DNA of 64,000 bases. Origin: Saprospiraceae bacterium. Lineage in GTDB: Bacteria > Bacteroidota > Bacteroidia > Chitinophagales > Saprospiraceae. This document shows positions 1 to 10,657 of this stretch, piece after piece; positions within the stretch are counted from its first letter, which is position 1, and every line of letters starts with the position of its first letter. Under the pieces are notes generated by a model. The model worked only from the letters and a program-made list of their open reading frames with translations. It was not told the DNA's origin and did no database searches. A program made the position numbers and the translations under genes. Where the stretch lies: contig JADJYH010000003.1 of the NCBI GenBank assembly GCA_016719855.1, forward strand, positions 237,501 through 301,500. The letters are read 5' to 3'.

Positions 1-30
1 AACTCATAGCTCAAACCTCATAACTCAACA
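1..30 (+). repeat. Iterated CTCA-rich array upstream of tRNA-Ala (truncated by window edge)
   Basis: The first 30 bases are degenerate 7-8 bp units of the type ACTCATA / GCTCAAA / CCTCATA, ending six bases before tRNA-Ala. The same unit family occurs upstream of rpmB at 57957-57988, where it is one arm of a hairpin. Any left arm would lie outside the window. Confidence 0.6.
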
Positions 31-35
31 AAGCC

Positions 36-109
36 GGGGGATTAGCTCAGCTGGCTAGAGCACCTGCTTTGCAAGCAGGGGGTCAACGGTTCGAATCCGT
101 TATTCTCCA
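36..109 (+). tRNA. tRNA-Ala (anticodon TGC)
   Basis: A complete cloverleaf can be drawn. The acceptor GGGGGAT pairs with ATTCTCC, with two G-T pairs. The D arm is GCTC/GAGC. The anticodon arm has loop TTTGCAA with anticodon TGC, and the T arm contains GGTTCGAATCC. CCA is not encoded. It lies upstream of 23S, the usual place for tRNA-Ala in a bacterial rRNA operon; 16S and any tRNA-Ile would be to the left of the window. Confidence 0.97.
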
Positions 110-116
110 CAGGAAA

Positions 117-184
117 AGGCCCAAATGGGAGAGCATCCCGACGAAGTCGGGAGGGTCAACGGTTCGAATCCGTTATTCTCCACA
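117..184 (+). pseudogene. tRNA-Ala-derived tRNA-like remnant
   Basis: The 37 bp at 80-116 (T arm, acceptor 3' strand and flank of tRNA-Ala) recur exactly at 153-189, one tRNA length downstream. In front of the second copy lies GAGAGCA, like the end of a D arm, and a hairpin CCCGAC-GAA-GTCGGG that would put GAA in the anticodon position. A matching acceptor 5' strand and D stem are missing and base 33 is C rather than T, so a working tRNA is unlikely. It is probably a duplicated or recombined tRNA end kept inside the spacer. Confidence 0.6.
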
Positions 185-190
185 GGAAAT

Positions 191-212
191 GCCCGCTGCG
201 AAGGCAGTGGGC
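191..212 (+). other. Spacer hairpin in the tRNA-Ala to 23S spacer
   Basis: GCCCGCTGC and GCAGTGGGC form a nine-pair stem (one G-T) closed by a GAAG loop. It is part of the internal transcribed spacer and has no poly-T tail, so it is more likely a spacer fold or processing element than a terminator. Confidence 0.5.
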
Positions 213-230
213 GCAAGGAAAGGCAAAACC

Positions 231-292
231 TGGCAAAGCCGAGCCCAAGAGGCGGCGGCACGGAGCGGTTCGAGCCCGACATTGCCAACCAA
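231..292 (+). pseudogene. Second tRNA-like remnant lacking an anticodon arm
   Basis: TGGCAAA at 231-237 can pair with ATTGCCA at 281-287, followed by ACCA, and a T-arm-like GGTTCGAGCCC lies at 267-277. About 62 nt separate the ends and no anticodon stem can be drawn; only three pairs of the T stem are good. It reads as a decayed tRNA in the rRNA spacer; chance similarity cannot be excluded. Confidence 0.35.
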
Positions 293-385
293 GCCCGGCA
301 CGGGAAGCGGCAGCCATAGCAGTACAGTGAGCTCTACGTGTACATGGCAGCGAGCGGACCGACGAACACCGGCAAAAAGTTCATT

Positions 386-433
386 GACACGACGGGAGAG
401 AAAGAAAGAAAGAAGAAGTGCGAGAGCGCGGGC
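386..433 (+). other. Left strand of the 23S rRNA processing stem
   Basis: This purine-rich stretch (GACGGGAGAGAAAGAA and on) is the imperfect reverse complement of 3438-3485 just downstream of 23S. Matching blocks include GACGGG, GAGAAAGAA, GAAGTGCG and GCGGGC. Helices of this kind enclosing 23S are the known RNase III substrates in bacterial pre-rRNA. Confidence 0.75.
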
Positions 434-481
434 AATTGTGGCGCGAAAGCGCCAAGAGATGCCCAAGCGAAAGGCGTCAAA

Positions 482-3370
<2,889 letters not shown>

Positions 3371-3437
3371 TTTTCTTGATTCGTCAAGGAAAGCTTTGAC
3401 GCAAACAGCACGGCATGTCCTGGCACAAATGCTGCCG

Positions 3438-3485
3438 GCCCGCAAGTGCGCACTTCGAAGTACTTCTTTCTCTGCCCCGTCTGTC
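3438..3485 (+). other. Right strand of the 23S rRNA processing stem
   Basis: Pairs with 386-433 to bring the two ends of the 23S precursor together. The pyrimidine-rich core CTTCTTTCTCTGCCCCGTC is the complement of the purine-rich left strand. It ends 35 bases before 5S. Confidence 0.75.
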
Positions 3486-3519
3486 GTGATGCCCAAATGG
3501 CGGCATCGCCCAAGATAAG

Positions 3520-3629
3520 TTGGTGGCTTTAGCGAGGGGGATCACCTCTTCCCATTCCGAACAGAGCAGTTAAGCCCCTCTGCGCCGATGGTACTGGCCC
3601 TAAAGGCCGGGAGAGTAGGTCGCTGCCAA
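3520..3629 (+). rRNA. 5S ribosomal RNA
   Basis: The 110-nt region starts TTGGTGGC and ends GCTGCCAA; these ends pair to form helix I. The internal block CCCATTCCGAACAGAGCAGT is the hallmark 5S loop B/C region. It follows 23S by about 150 bp as the last gene of the operon. Confidence 0.96.
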
Positions 3630-3645
3630 CCCTTTTTTTTCTCTT

Positions 3646-3690
3646 GAACAGCCCGATGGATAGCTTTCCGTCGGGCTGTTCTTATTTAGT
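3646..3690 (+). terminator. rRNA operon terminator
   Basis: GAACAGCCCGATGGA and TCCGTCGGGCTGTTC form a 15-pair stem with a 6-nt loop, followed by TTATTTAGTTT. It lies 17 bp after 5S and closes the operon. Confidence 0.85.
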
Positions 3691-3719
3691 TTAAGTCGTA
3701 ACGGCGCAATCCGAAGAAT

Positions 3720-4190
3720 ATGAAAAAAGATACCAGTCTGATTCTAAGGCTTGAACTGATTTGGTGGGTAATTACTGCCATTTTGTTGGTGGCTTTGATT
3801 TATCCAATATACTCAAACAGCCAAAACTTCCCTTTTTTTACCGCCAACACTGTTTTCATATTGGTGTTCATTACGCTAACCCGGCACATTTTTCTGTTAA
3901 AACATACACTCTTGAGACATTTGCAATGGGCGAAAGTGGCGTTGTTGGTGCTTTGCATTCCCTTGTTTATTTACATCATTCGAGAATTGCACACATTTGA
4001 AACATTTGCTGACGAAATTGGAATCCAATCGTTGTTCGTTCAGCTACCCGAAAAAAGCCAGAGTAGGATGGTGGAGTACACCAAGGCCGAATTCCTTTTC
4101 TTTGGAATCGGAAGTCTCATAAGTGTAGTGATTTTCCCCTTTAGAATGCTTATTTCATTCTGGCGAACCCATAATTTGGGTACTACTTAA
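3720..4190 (+). CDS. Hypothetical membrane protein, four predicted TM helices
   Basis: A 156-residue protein I do not recognise. Hydrophobic stretches near residues 13-32, 40-58, 70-88 and 127-146 suggest four membrane helices, with a soluble loop at about 95-120 and a basic C-terminus. The start ATG follows the rRNA terminator by about 30 bp, so it has its own transcription unit. It converges on the YhhN-family gene and the two stop codons overlap by four bases. No function can be assigned. Confidence 0.7.
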   Translation: MKKDTSLILRLELIWWVITAILLVALIYPIYSNSQNFPFFTANTVFILVFITLTRHIFLLKHTLLRHLQWAKVALLVLCIPLFIYIIRELHTFETFADEIGIQSLFVQLPEKSQSRMVEYTKAEFLFFGIGSLISVVIFPFRMLISFWRTHNLGTT

Positions 4191-4897
4191 TCTTCTTTTT
4201 CTACGAAATCATCACTCGCTTTGCCCATTCCGAGTGCAAGCAACACTTGTCCAAGTAGGTATGTAACCATGATGGCAACACCACTCAAGGTTTCACCCAT
4301 CTCAGGGTACTTGAATTTCTTCATCGCAATGATGAGGTCTGATAAAACGAACAAAGCAGCTCCACCAAAAAGCATTTTTGAAACAGTAGTATCAACCCGA
4401 TTTCGCATGTTGAAACTAAAAGCAAACATTGTCACAATTACGCTAGCATAAATAGCAACAGGAACTAGAAAAGCGCCAAGGCTATTCCAAAGTACACAAA
4501 GCAAACTCGTCAGTATTATCAGAAAGGGAAGAGCCATCCATTTATTGACCCAGATAATTCCAGATTTGAAGTTGGGGAATTTGAAAAACGCAGCAATATA
4601 ACAGAGGTGTGCAAGCAGAAAACTTCCAAGCCCAAGCAGAAAGTATATCTCTCCTTTCATCTTCACAAACATCAATAGCGTATCTCCCAGAACTGAAAAA
4701 ACCAACCCAATCAAAAAAAAGCGGGAAAATAGATGCCAATTTGCCCTAGTCCGAAAGTAATACCAAAGAGCAAGGCTGCTTATCAAGAGTGGTTTCGTTG
4801 CAAAATTTAGCAACTCCACCCTAGAACCAACTGCAATGAGATTCGCAAAAGAGAGAATGGCAAACAGTACCAGCATCTGTTGGGAAAAGTTTTTCAT
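4187..4897 (-). CDS. YhhN/TMEM86 family membrane protein (lysoplasmalogenase-like)
   Basis: A 236-residue protein with about seven or eight hydrophobic segments. The stretch GDTLLMF followed by FLLGLGSFLLAHLCYIAAF is the family signature: a conserved GD, then an LGxxxFLxAHxxYxxxF pattern. Characterised members (TMEM86B, some bacterial YhhN proteins) hydrolyse the vinyl ether bond of lysoplasmalogens at the membrane; the reaction here is inferred. It starts 27 bp after the stop of batD on the same strand, so the two are probably co-transcribed. Confidence 0.8.
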   Translation of the reverse strand: MKNFSQQMLVLFAILSFANLIAVGSRVELLNFATKPLLISSLALWYYFRTRANWHLFSRFFLIGLVFSVLGDTLLMFVKMKGEIYFLLGLGSFLLAHLCYIAAFFKFPNFKSGIIWVNKWMALPFLIILTSLLCVLWNSLGAFLVPVAIYASVIVTMFAFSFNMRNRVDTTVSKMLFGGAALFVLSDLIIAMKKFKYPEMGETLSGVAIMVTYLLGQVLLALGMGKASDDFVEKED

Positions 4898-4924
4898 CGC
4901 TACAAAAAATTGATAATCAATTCA

Positions 4925-6679
4925 TTAGGAAGGTCTTTTGTCCAACTCATCTTCAATTTTCGTGATGATGGCAATTGCATTTTCATAGGTAGATTGCATG
5001 GAGGTTTGATTGTCCATACCAGCAAACAATGCGACCTCGCAGGTTTGGAGCACATTCAGAAATTCTTCAACAGTATTTGGATTTATCTGAAGCGACGAGA
5101 GTGTCTCCCGTACATTTTCCTTTGAAAATTGGGAGAGTGGTAACCCGGTTTTATCACAGAAATAGCCGAGGTAAGCCTTGGAAATTTCATCATAAAACGC
5201 TCGACTTTTACCTTCCAGGAGTTGTTGCTGGGCAGTAGCTAATCGCTTCTGGGCCTCTCGACCCGCCAACCTGACCTTGAGGATACCTGGGTCAATGGCT
5301 GCCAGTTCCTGTTGTTTTTTCTTGTAAAAAAGTAAAAATGCAAATGCCACGACCGGTAGAGCTGCAAGCAGGTAAAATAAAATGGAGCCTACAAAGCCCT
5401 CAGAAGTACGGGTAAACTTGGCCGTTGATTTTATCGGTAAAATGTCGTTGAGTCCAATTACTCCTGGCAAATCGGCTGTTCCAGTAGGTTTGCCGGTGCC
5501 GGCTTTTACTTGCAACGAAAATGGCCCGACCGGAAAGTCAACGTAGCTGTTTTTTTCCGTGCTAAAATAGCTCACCTTCGGCGTGATGGAGTACTGCCCA
5601 GGAAATTTCGGTAAAATCAAGTACTCAAACCGCTTTTCACTGACAATTTCGCCCCGAATCTCATCGCTTTTGTCGCTCACGACTTTTGGGGGATACACCT
5701 CAAATGAATCTGACAGAACAAGAGCTGGAGCCTGCACACGCTTCGTATCCCCATTGCCCTTGAGCAACAAGCTTACCGTGATGGCATCGTCGGTAGTGGC
5801 CGTTTTGCGGTCAATGCCAGCTTGTAGTTCATACGATCCGACCGCCCCGCAAAACCCATCTTTGGCGCCATCTGGCAGTGGAGACACGTTAATCGTAATG
5901 GCATCCGTAGTGAAGAATACTGGCTTTACACTGCGGTTAAAGAAAAATCCCGTCTTGCTGTTCTCATCTACCACCGCCAGTTGAATCCTGAACGGTTCAA
6001 CCGTAAGCTTGCCAGTTTTTTGGGGGAAAAGTGCAATGCGACGCAGCACTTTCGTAGCGTACTGCCGCCCGTTGAGCACTTCCTGCACCGTATTTGAACT
6101 AAAACGCCGGAGTTCAAGCGCATAAAACCCGTCATAATTTGGGTCTTCGGGTATGTCGTAGCCTTCGATGCCGACCGTGGTGTAGAGTTTGAAATCCAAC
6201 AAGACCTGTTCCCCAACGTAGGCCTGTTTTTTGTTGGGCTCTACCCGCACAAAAAACTGCTCATCAGACCCACCACCAAGTTTCGCAGTGCCCTTGACCA
6301 CTTCAATTTCCACCGGATTTGAACGCATTAGCTTGCCGTTTGCTTTGATGGAGGCACTGCCAATGGTGAATTTGCCAACTTTAGTAGGTTGCAAGGTGTA
6401 GCCGAAGCCCATTTCACGGGTCACGTTTCCATTGATGATTTGCATACTGGACGATGTGTTTGGTCCGGCCAGTATCACAAAATCTTTAAAGGTTGGTGGA
6501 ACAAAATCCGTCCCGTTTGCAAATTTGAGACTAAAAGTCACCTCAAAATAATCATTGACCACCACCTGCCGGGCGTCCGTGACGGCCTCGAAAGTGACAT
6601 CGTTTTGGCCAGCCGCCAGCCATGCTGCCAACCAGCAGCAAACAACCAAGCTTGTTTTTCGTAAACTATTTATAATCAA
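4925..6679 (-). CDS. batD: BatD-like oxygen-tolerance / aerotolerance membrane protein
   Basis: About 584 residues. The N-terminus (SLVVCCWLAAWLAAGQ) is a signal peptide followed by NDVTFEA and repeated Ig-like beta-rich domains typical of BatD. A single membrane helix near residue 455 (FVGSILFYLLAALPVVAFAF) is followed by a cytoplasmic KKKQQ tail with coiled helices. The in-frame ORF extends to 6961 and would overlap divergent grpE; I place the start at a TTG (6677-6679) just before the signal peptide, since no ATG fits. BatD normally works with BatA/B/C and a MoxR ATPase, none of which is nearby. It probably forms an operon with the downstream YhhN gene. Confidence 0.8.
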   Translation of the reverse strand: MIINSLRKTSLVVCCWLAAWLAAGQNDVTFEAVTDARQVVVNDYFEVTFSLKFANGTDFVPPTFKDFVILAGPNTSSSMQIINGNVTREMGFGYTLQPTKVGKFTIGSASIKANGKLMRSNPVEIEVVKGTAKLGGGSDEQFFVRVEPNKKQAYVGEQVLLDFKLYTTVGIEGYDIPEDPNYDGFYALELRRFSSNTVQEVLNGRQYATKVLRRIALFPQKTGKLTVEPFRIQLAVVDENSKTGFFFNRSVKPVFFTTDAITINVSPLPDGAKDGFCGAVGSYELQAGIDRKTATTDDAITVSLLLKGNGDTKRVQAPALVLSDSFEVYPPKVVSDKSDEIRGEIVSEKRFEYLILPKFPGQYSITPKVSYFSTEKNSYVDFPVGPFSLQVKAGTGKPTGTADLPGVIGLNDILPIKSTAKFTRTSEGFVGSILFYLLAALPVVAFAFLLFYKKKQQELAAIDPGILKVRLAGREAQKRLATAQQQLLEGKSRAFYDEISKAYLGYFCDKTGLPLSQFSKENVRETLSSLQINPNTVEEFLNVLQTCEVALFAGMDNQTSMQSTYENAIAIITKIEDELDKRPS

Positions 6680-6845
6680 TGCTTTGTGAGGCACGTCGTA
6701 GGAGATTTTAAGGTCAATTTTACACAAAATCCACGTAACATCGCAGGGTTTTATGCACACAAAAAGGCAACCCTTTCTCTTGTAACTGACAAATTGACTG
6801 CTTTTTTCCGATGGCAAACATATTGATAATGTGGCAGGTTGAACC

Positions 6846-7442
6846 ATGTTTAAAAAATTCAGAAAAATGACCAGCAAAGACAAAACTGCCGAACAGCAGC
6901 ATGACGAGCTATTGGAACAAATAGAGACTGGTGCCGACGAGCAGCCTGAAACTGGGTTCAATGACCCAGAAAACGGACAAGTTGCTGATAACCAGTCAGA
7001 TAGCGCAGAAATCCTTCAACAATTGGACGAAATGAAGGACAAGTACATGCGCATGGTCGCAGAGTTTGACAACTACAAGAAACGCTCCATCAGGGAGAAA
7101 CTCGACTTCATGAAGTCTGCAGCACAGGACACCCTGTCAGCTCTTTTGCCCGTTTTGGACGATTTTGACAGGGCCAAAAAATTTGCCGAAGGCAAAGAAA
7201 ACGCAGCTTGGGACACGGGCGTTGACCTCGTTTATCAAAAACTCTACACCGTAGTCCGCAACAAGGGCTTGGAGCCAATGGACGCCACTGGCGAAGCATT
7301 CGACCCTGAACTGCACGAGGCCATTACTGAAATTCCCGCTCCAACGGAAGAAATGAAGGGCAAAGTGGTGGACACCGTGGAAAAAGGCTATCGTCTCAAC
7401 GATAAAATCATCCGCCACGCAAAAGTTGTGGTTGGAAAATAG
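6846..7442 (+). CDS. grpE: Nucleotide exchange factor GrpE
   Basis: 198 residues. An acidic, low-complexity N-terminus (to about 55) precedes the long coiled coil (EILQQLDEMKDKYMRMVAEF), then FDNYKKR, LLPVLDDFDRA and a C-terminal beta domain ending DKIIRHAKVVVGK, all diagnostic of GrpE. It releases ADP from DnaK during the chaperone cycle. It lies 92 bp upstream of dnaJ on the same strand, a common arrangement; dnaK is not in the window. It is divergent from batD. Confidence 0.97.
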   Translation: MFKKFRKMTSKDKTAEQQHDELLEQIETGADEQPETGFNDPENGQVADNQSDSAEILQQLDEMKDKYMRMVAEFDNYKKRSIREKLDFMKSAAQDTLSALLPVLDDFDRAKKFAEGKENAAWDTGVDLVYQKLYTVVRNKGLEPMDATGEAFDPELHEAITEIPAPTEEMKGKVVDTVEKGYRLNDKIIRHAKVVVGK

Positions 7443-7493
7443 GAGGGTTCGGGACAGTGAATGTTCCGAGGGGGCGAAGCGATGCTGTGAACC

Positions 7494-7531
7494 CTTGAAC
7501 GCTCAAGCTCTCAAACACTCAAACCCTCATC
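7494..7531 (+). repeat. Iterated G-poor leader upstream of dnaJ
   Basis: Degenerate 7-8 bp units (CTTGAACG, CTCAAGCT, CTCAAACA, CTCAAACC) end four bases before the dnaJ start. The array has one clear arm only; a separate small hairpin TCGGGACA/TGTTCCGA sits at 7450-7470. Confidence 0.55.
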
Positions 7532-7534
7532 AAA

Positions 7535-8722
7535 ATGGCAAAAAGAGATTATTATGAAGTGCTCGGTGTGGCCAAAAGCGCTGATGCCGACACCATAAAA
7601 AAGGCGTACCGCAAAAAAGCGCTCGAATTTCACCCGGATCGCAATCCTGGTGACAAGGCTGCCGAGGATAAATTCAAAGAGGCTGCCGAGGCTTATGAAA
7701 TGTTGAGCAACCCCGACAAAAAAGCCAAGTACGACCGATACGGTCATGCGGGCGTTGACCCTAACATGGGCGGCGGCGGCTTCCGAGGCGGTGGCCCAGG
7801 CGGCATGACGATGGAAGACATCTTCTCCCAGTTTGGGGACATTTTCGGCGGTGGCGGTGGAGGGGGGAGCCCGTTCGACGAGTTTTTCCGGGGTGGCCAA
7901 CAGCGGGGCGGCGGTGGCAGGCCACAAGGCCAACGTGGCAGCAACCTCCGCATCAAGGTTAAATTGACGCTCGAAGAAATAGCCACGGGCGTTTCCAAAA
8001 AAATCAAGGTCAACAAACAGGTACACTGCCAGACCTGCGGCGGCAGCGGTGCCAAGGACAAAAGTTCCGTCCAGACCTGCGGTACTTGCCGTGGTTCGGG
8101 TTATGTTCGCCAAGTTCGCAGCACCTTCCTCGGCCAGATGCAGACCACCACGACCTGCCCAACCTGCCAAGGTTCCGGTGAAACCATCACGGCAAACTGC
8201 CCGACCTGCAAAGGCGACGGGCGCACCTACGCCGAAGAAACCATTGACATCAACATCCCCGCTGGTGTTTCGGAGGGGATGCAGCTCTCGCTGGGCGGCA
8301 AAGGCAACGCTGGCGCAAAGGGCGGCCCCAACGGCGACCTGCTCATCAACATCGAAGAGATAACGCACGAGCACCTGCAGCGGGATGGGCTGAACATCAT
8401 TCACGACCTCCACCTCAACTTCGTGGATGCGGCGTTGGGCATCTCGGTAGAAGTACCGACCATCGAAGGCTTGGTCAAAATAAAAGTGCCGGAAGGCACC
8501 CAAGCTGGCAAGATTTTCAGGCTGAAAGGCAAGGGGCTTCCCTCCGTGCAGAGCTATGAGCGGGGCGACCAACTCATTCAGGTCAACGTCTGGACGCCAA
8601 AGAAACTAACGGACGAGGAGAGGAAAATCCTCGAAAAACTGCGACTGTCTCCGAACTTCAAACCCGCTCCCGAAAAGGGCGAGCGTGGGTTTTTCGATAA
8701 AATGAAGGATTATTTTTCGTGA
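7535..8722 (+). CDS. dnaJ: Chaperone protein DnaJ (Hsp40)
   Basis: 395 residues with full type-I DnaJ architecture: J domain (1-70, HPD at 33-35), Gly/Phe-rich linker (about 75-135), zinc region with four CxxCxGxG-type repeats (Cys pairs at 165/168, 182/185, 208/211, 222/225) and the C-terminal substrate-binding and dimerisation domains. It delivers substrates to DnaK and stimulates its ATPase. The start is preceded by an iterated CTCAA-rich leader (7494-7530). A hairpin with poly-T follows the stop. Confidence 0.98.
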   Translation: MAKRDYYEVLGVAKSADADTIKKAYRKKALEFHPDRNPGDKAAEDKFKEAAEAYEMLSNPDKKAKYDRYGHAGVDPNMGGGGFRGGGPGGMTMEDIFSQFGDIFGGGGGGGSPFDEFFRGGQQRGGGGRPQGQRGSNLRIKVKLTLEEIATGVSKKIKVNKQVHCQTCGGSGAKDKSSVQTCGTCRGSGYVRQVRSTFLGQMQTTTTCPTCQGSGETITANCPTCKGDGRTYAEETIDINIPAGVSEGMQLSLGGKGNAGAKGGPNGDLLINIEEITHEHLQRDGLNIIHDLHLNFVDAALGISVEVPTIEGLVKIKVPEGTQAGKIFRLKGKGLPSVQSYERGDQLIQVNVWTPKKLTDEERKILEKLRLSPNFKPAPEKGERGFFDKMKDYFS

Positions 8723-8744
8723 GCTTGAGGGAAAATATTTGAGC

Positions 8745-8785
8745 AAAAACGGGCGGTTTCCAAAGCGGAAGCAGCCCGTTTTTAG
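8745..8785 (+). terminator. Terminator of grpE-dnaJ
   Basis: AAAAACGGGC and GCCCGTTTTT pair around a 19-nt loop, ending in TTTTTAG. It lies about 23 bp past the dnaJ stop. Confidence 0.75.
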
Positions 8786-8895
8786 TTTACAATTGTAGTT
8801 CAGCACCCATCCTGGCTTTCCTTCGTCGAAAAACTGCCATGCGCACCCGCTTTCCCGCTATTTTTGACAAGCAAATTCCACTGGAAATGCCCCTG

Positions 8896-8928
8896 ATTCA
8901 TCATTGACCATTCATCATTAACCATTAA
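8896..8928 (+). repeat. Iterated leader upstream of the S8 protease
   Basis: Degenerate units ATTCATCATTGACC, ATTCATCATTAACC and ATTAAAG end a few bases before the ATG. The array is poor in G and has one arm, like several other starts in the window. Confidence 0.45.
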
Positions 8929-8933
8929 AGAAA

Positions 8934-10478
8934 ATGTTCTCCAGCCTCTATCCCTTCACCTTCGTCCTCAGCCTCGCCGCCCTCAGCGGCTGGTTTTTCT
9001 ACCGTGACCACGAGCGGCGCAGCGATTTTCTTCGCAAAATCTTCCTCGGCAGTTTTGCCGCCTTTGGTACCTGCTGGCTCCTCAGCGAGGGGCAGTGGTC
9101 GTACAAGTTCCCGGCGCTGCTGCGTGAACTGGTGGTGCTGGGCGCTGTGCCAGTAGTGCTGAGTATTTTCAGGAAAACAAAATGGGGCTATGTCGTTGCG
9201 CTGCTTGGTGTGCTCACGGCACTTCGTTTTTTTTATTTTGAAAAACTGAAGAACACGTTCCCGCAAGCTGATTTCCCGAAGGAAAATACCCAAACCACTC
9301 CTGCTCCAACTGGCCTCGACCCGCAGGGAGAGCTACTGCTGGAACTCAAGGAAGGTGTGCAACTGGCTGATATTCAAGCGGTATTGAATGAATATGGCCT
9401 CTCGGCTACCGCTGCGTTCACGCCAAAAGACTTGGCTGCTACCCAACTCGACAATTACTTCCTAGTGGACGTCCCAGCCAGTCAGGATTTTCCGAAGGTG
9501 AAAAAAGCGCTCGCATCATTAGCGCAGGTGGAGTGGCTGGAGGAAAACGAACAGGTCAGCATCTCGCCGATAGAGGTGCAGCCGATGCAACCAATCCCCG
9601 GCACCAACAAAAAATACGGCATCAACGACCCCGGGCTTTCCAATCTTTGGGGATTTGAGGCGATGAAAGTGGATGAACTTTACAACGTTCTGAAAGATAA
9701 AAAACCGAAGAAACGGGCGCTCATCGCCATCCTCGACACGGGCGTGGATGCCAAACACGAGGACTTGAAGGCCAATTTCACCTCCACTAAATCGGGTTAT
9801 GACACCGACAAGGCTGGCCACGGAACACACTGTGCAGGCATCGCCGCTGCGGTCAGCAACAATGGGGTAGGAGTGGCCTCTTTTTCACAAACCAATGATT
9901 ATGTGCGGGTTACGAGCATCAAGGTGCTGTCCGACGGCGGCAGTGGCACTCAGCAATCCATCATCAACGGCATGTTGGAAGCCGCCGATATTGGTGCCGA
10001 CGTGCTTTCGCTATCGCTCGGTGGCATGTCCTCCGACAGCCGCCAACGAGCTTACCAAAAAGCCCTCGATTATGCCAACAAAAAAGGCTGCATCGTGGTA
10101 GTTGCCGCCGGAAACTCCAACCGCAATGCCAAGGATTTTGTGCCCGCCAACGTGGACGGTGTCATCACCGTCAGTGCCGTGGACACCCTGCTGAACCGAG
10201 CGTCTTTTTCCAACATGGTGCCCGACGTGAAGATGGGCGTCGCCGCCCCCGGCGTTAAAATCTACTCGACCATTCCCGGCAGTATCTACGCTACTTTCAA
10301 CGGCACGAGCATGGCCACGCCATACGTGGCAGGGCTACTTGGCCTGATGAAAAGCATGAAACCGGATTTGACAACAAAAGAAGCCTACCAGATTTTGAAC
10401 GAAACTGGTGCGGAAACGAAGAACACGAAGGAGACGGGGAGGCTGATTCAACCAGGTGCTGCAGTTCGAGGACTTTAG
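8934..10478 (+). CDS. Membrane-anchored subtilisin-like serine protease (S8)
   Basis: 514 residues. The first 100 contain about four hydrophobic segments (6-24, 37-52, 64-79, 86-101), so this subtilase is membrane-bound rather than freely secreted. Residues 130-210 resemble an inhibitor-like propeptide. The catalytic triad is Asp268 (AILDTGVDAKHEDL), His296 (GHGTHCAGIAAA) and Ser459 (FNGTSMATPYVAG), with oxyanion Asn394 (AAGNSN). There is no T9SS tail. Which side of the membrane the protease faces cannot be settled by eye. The substrate is unknown. An iterated CATCATTnACC leader precedes the ATG. Confidence 0.9.
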   Translation: MFSSLYPFTFVLSLAALSGWFFYRDHERRSDFLRKIFLGSFAAFGTCWLLSEGQWSYKFPALLRELVVLGAVPVVLSIFRKTKWGYVVALLGVLTALRFFYFEKLKNTFPQADFPKENTQTTPAPTGLDPQGELLLELKEGVQLADIQAVLNEYGLSATAAFTPKDLAATQLDNYFLVDVPASQDFPKVKKALASLAQVEWLEENEQVSISPIEVQPMQPIPGTNKKYGINDPGLSNLWGFEAMKVDELYNVLKDKKPKKRALIAILDTGVDAKHEDLKANFTSTKSGYDTDKAGHGTHCAGIAAAVSNNGVGVASFSQTNDYVRVTSIKVLSDGGSGTQQSIINGMLEAADIGADVLSLSLGGMSSDSRQRAYQKALDYANKKGCIVVVAAGNSNRNAKDFVPANVDGVITVSAVDTLLNRASFSNMVPDVKMGVAAPGVKIYSTIPGSIYATFNGTSMATPYVAGLLGLMKSMKPDLTTKEAYQILNETGAETKNTKETGRLIQPGAAVRGL

Positions 10479-10490
10479 TTGGCAGTTCAG

Positions 10491-10648
10491 CAGTTGGCAG
10501 TTGGCAGTCAGGCGGCAGTTGTTTAGTCGGTGAACTGCAAAAATCAAAGAGGTGGTATCCTTGCAGAAGATACCACCTCTTTTTAATTCAGGACAGTTCG
10601 CCGACTAACGGACTTTTGGACTGCGAACTGACTGCCAACTGCCAACTG
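10491..10648. repeat. Nested inverted repeat with GTTGGCA units
   Basis: A perfect 21-bp inverted repeat built from the 7-bp unit GTTGGCA (10491-10511 against 10628-10648). Inside it an imperfect pair around TTTAGTCGGTGAACTG (10522-10537) and CAGTTCGCCGACTAA (10594-10608) encloses the central terminator hairpin. Together the arms could form a cruciform of about 160 bp between two convergent genes. Confidence 0.75.
10546..10583. terminator. Bidirectional terminator between S8 protease and serA
   Basis: AAAGAGGTGGTATC and GATACCACCTCTTT pair perfectly with a nine-base loop, with poly-A on the left and poly-T on the right, so it can serve both convergent genes. Confidence 0.85.
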
Positions 10649-10657
10649 TCGAACTTT

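Noticed and set aside
7511..8572. Long minus-strand ORF (353 codons) opposite dnaJ
   Set aside because: A shadow of the GC-rich Gly-rich dnaJ frame, with no recognisable domain.
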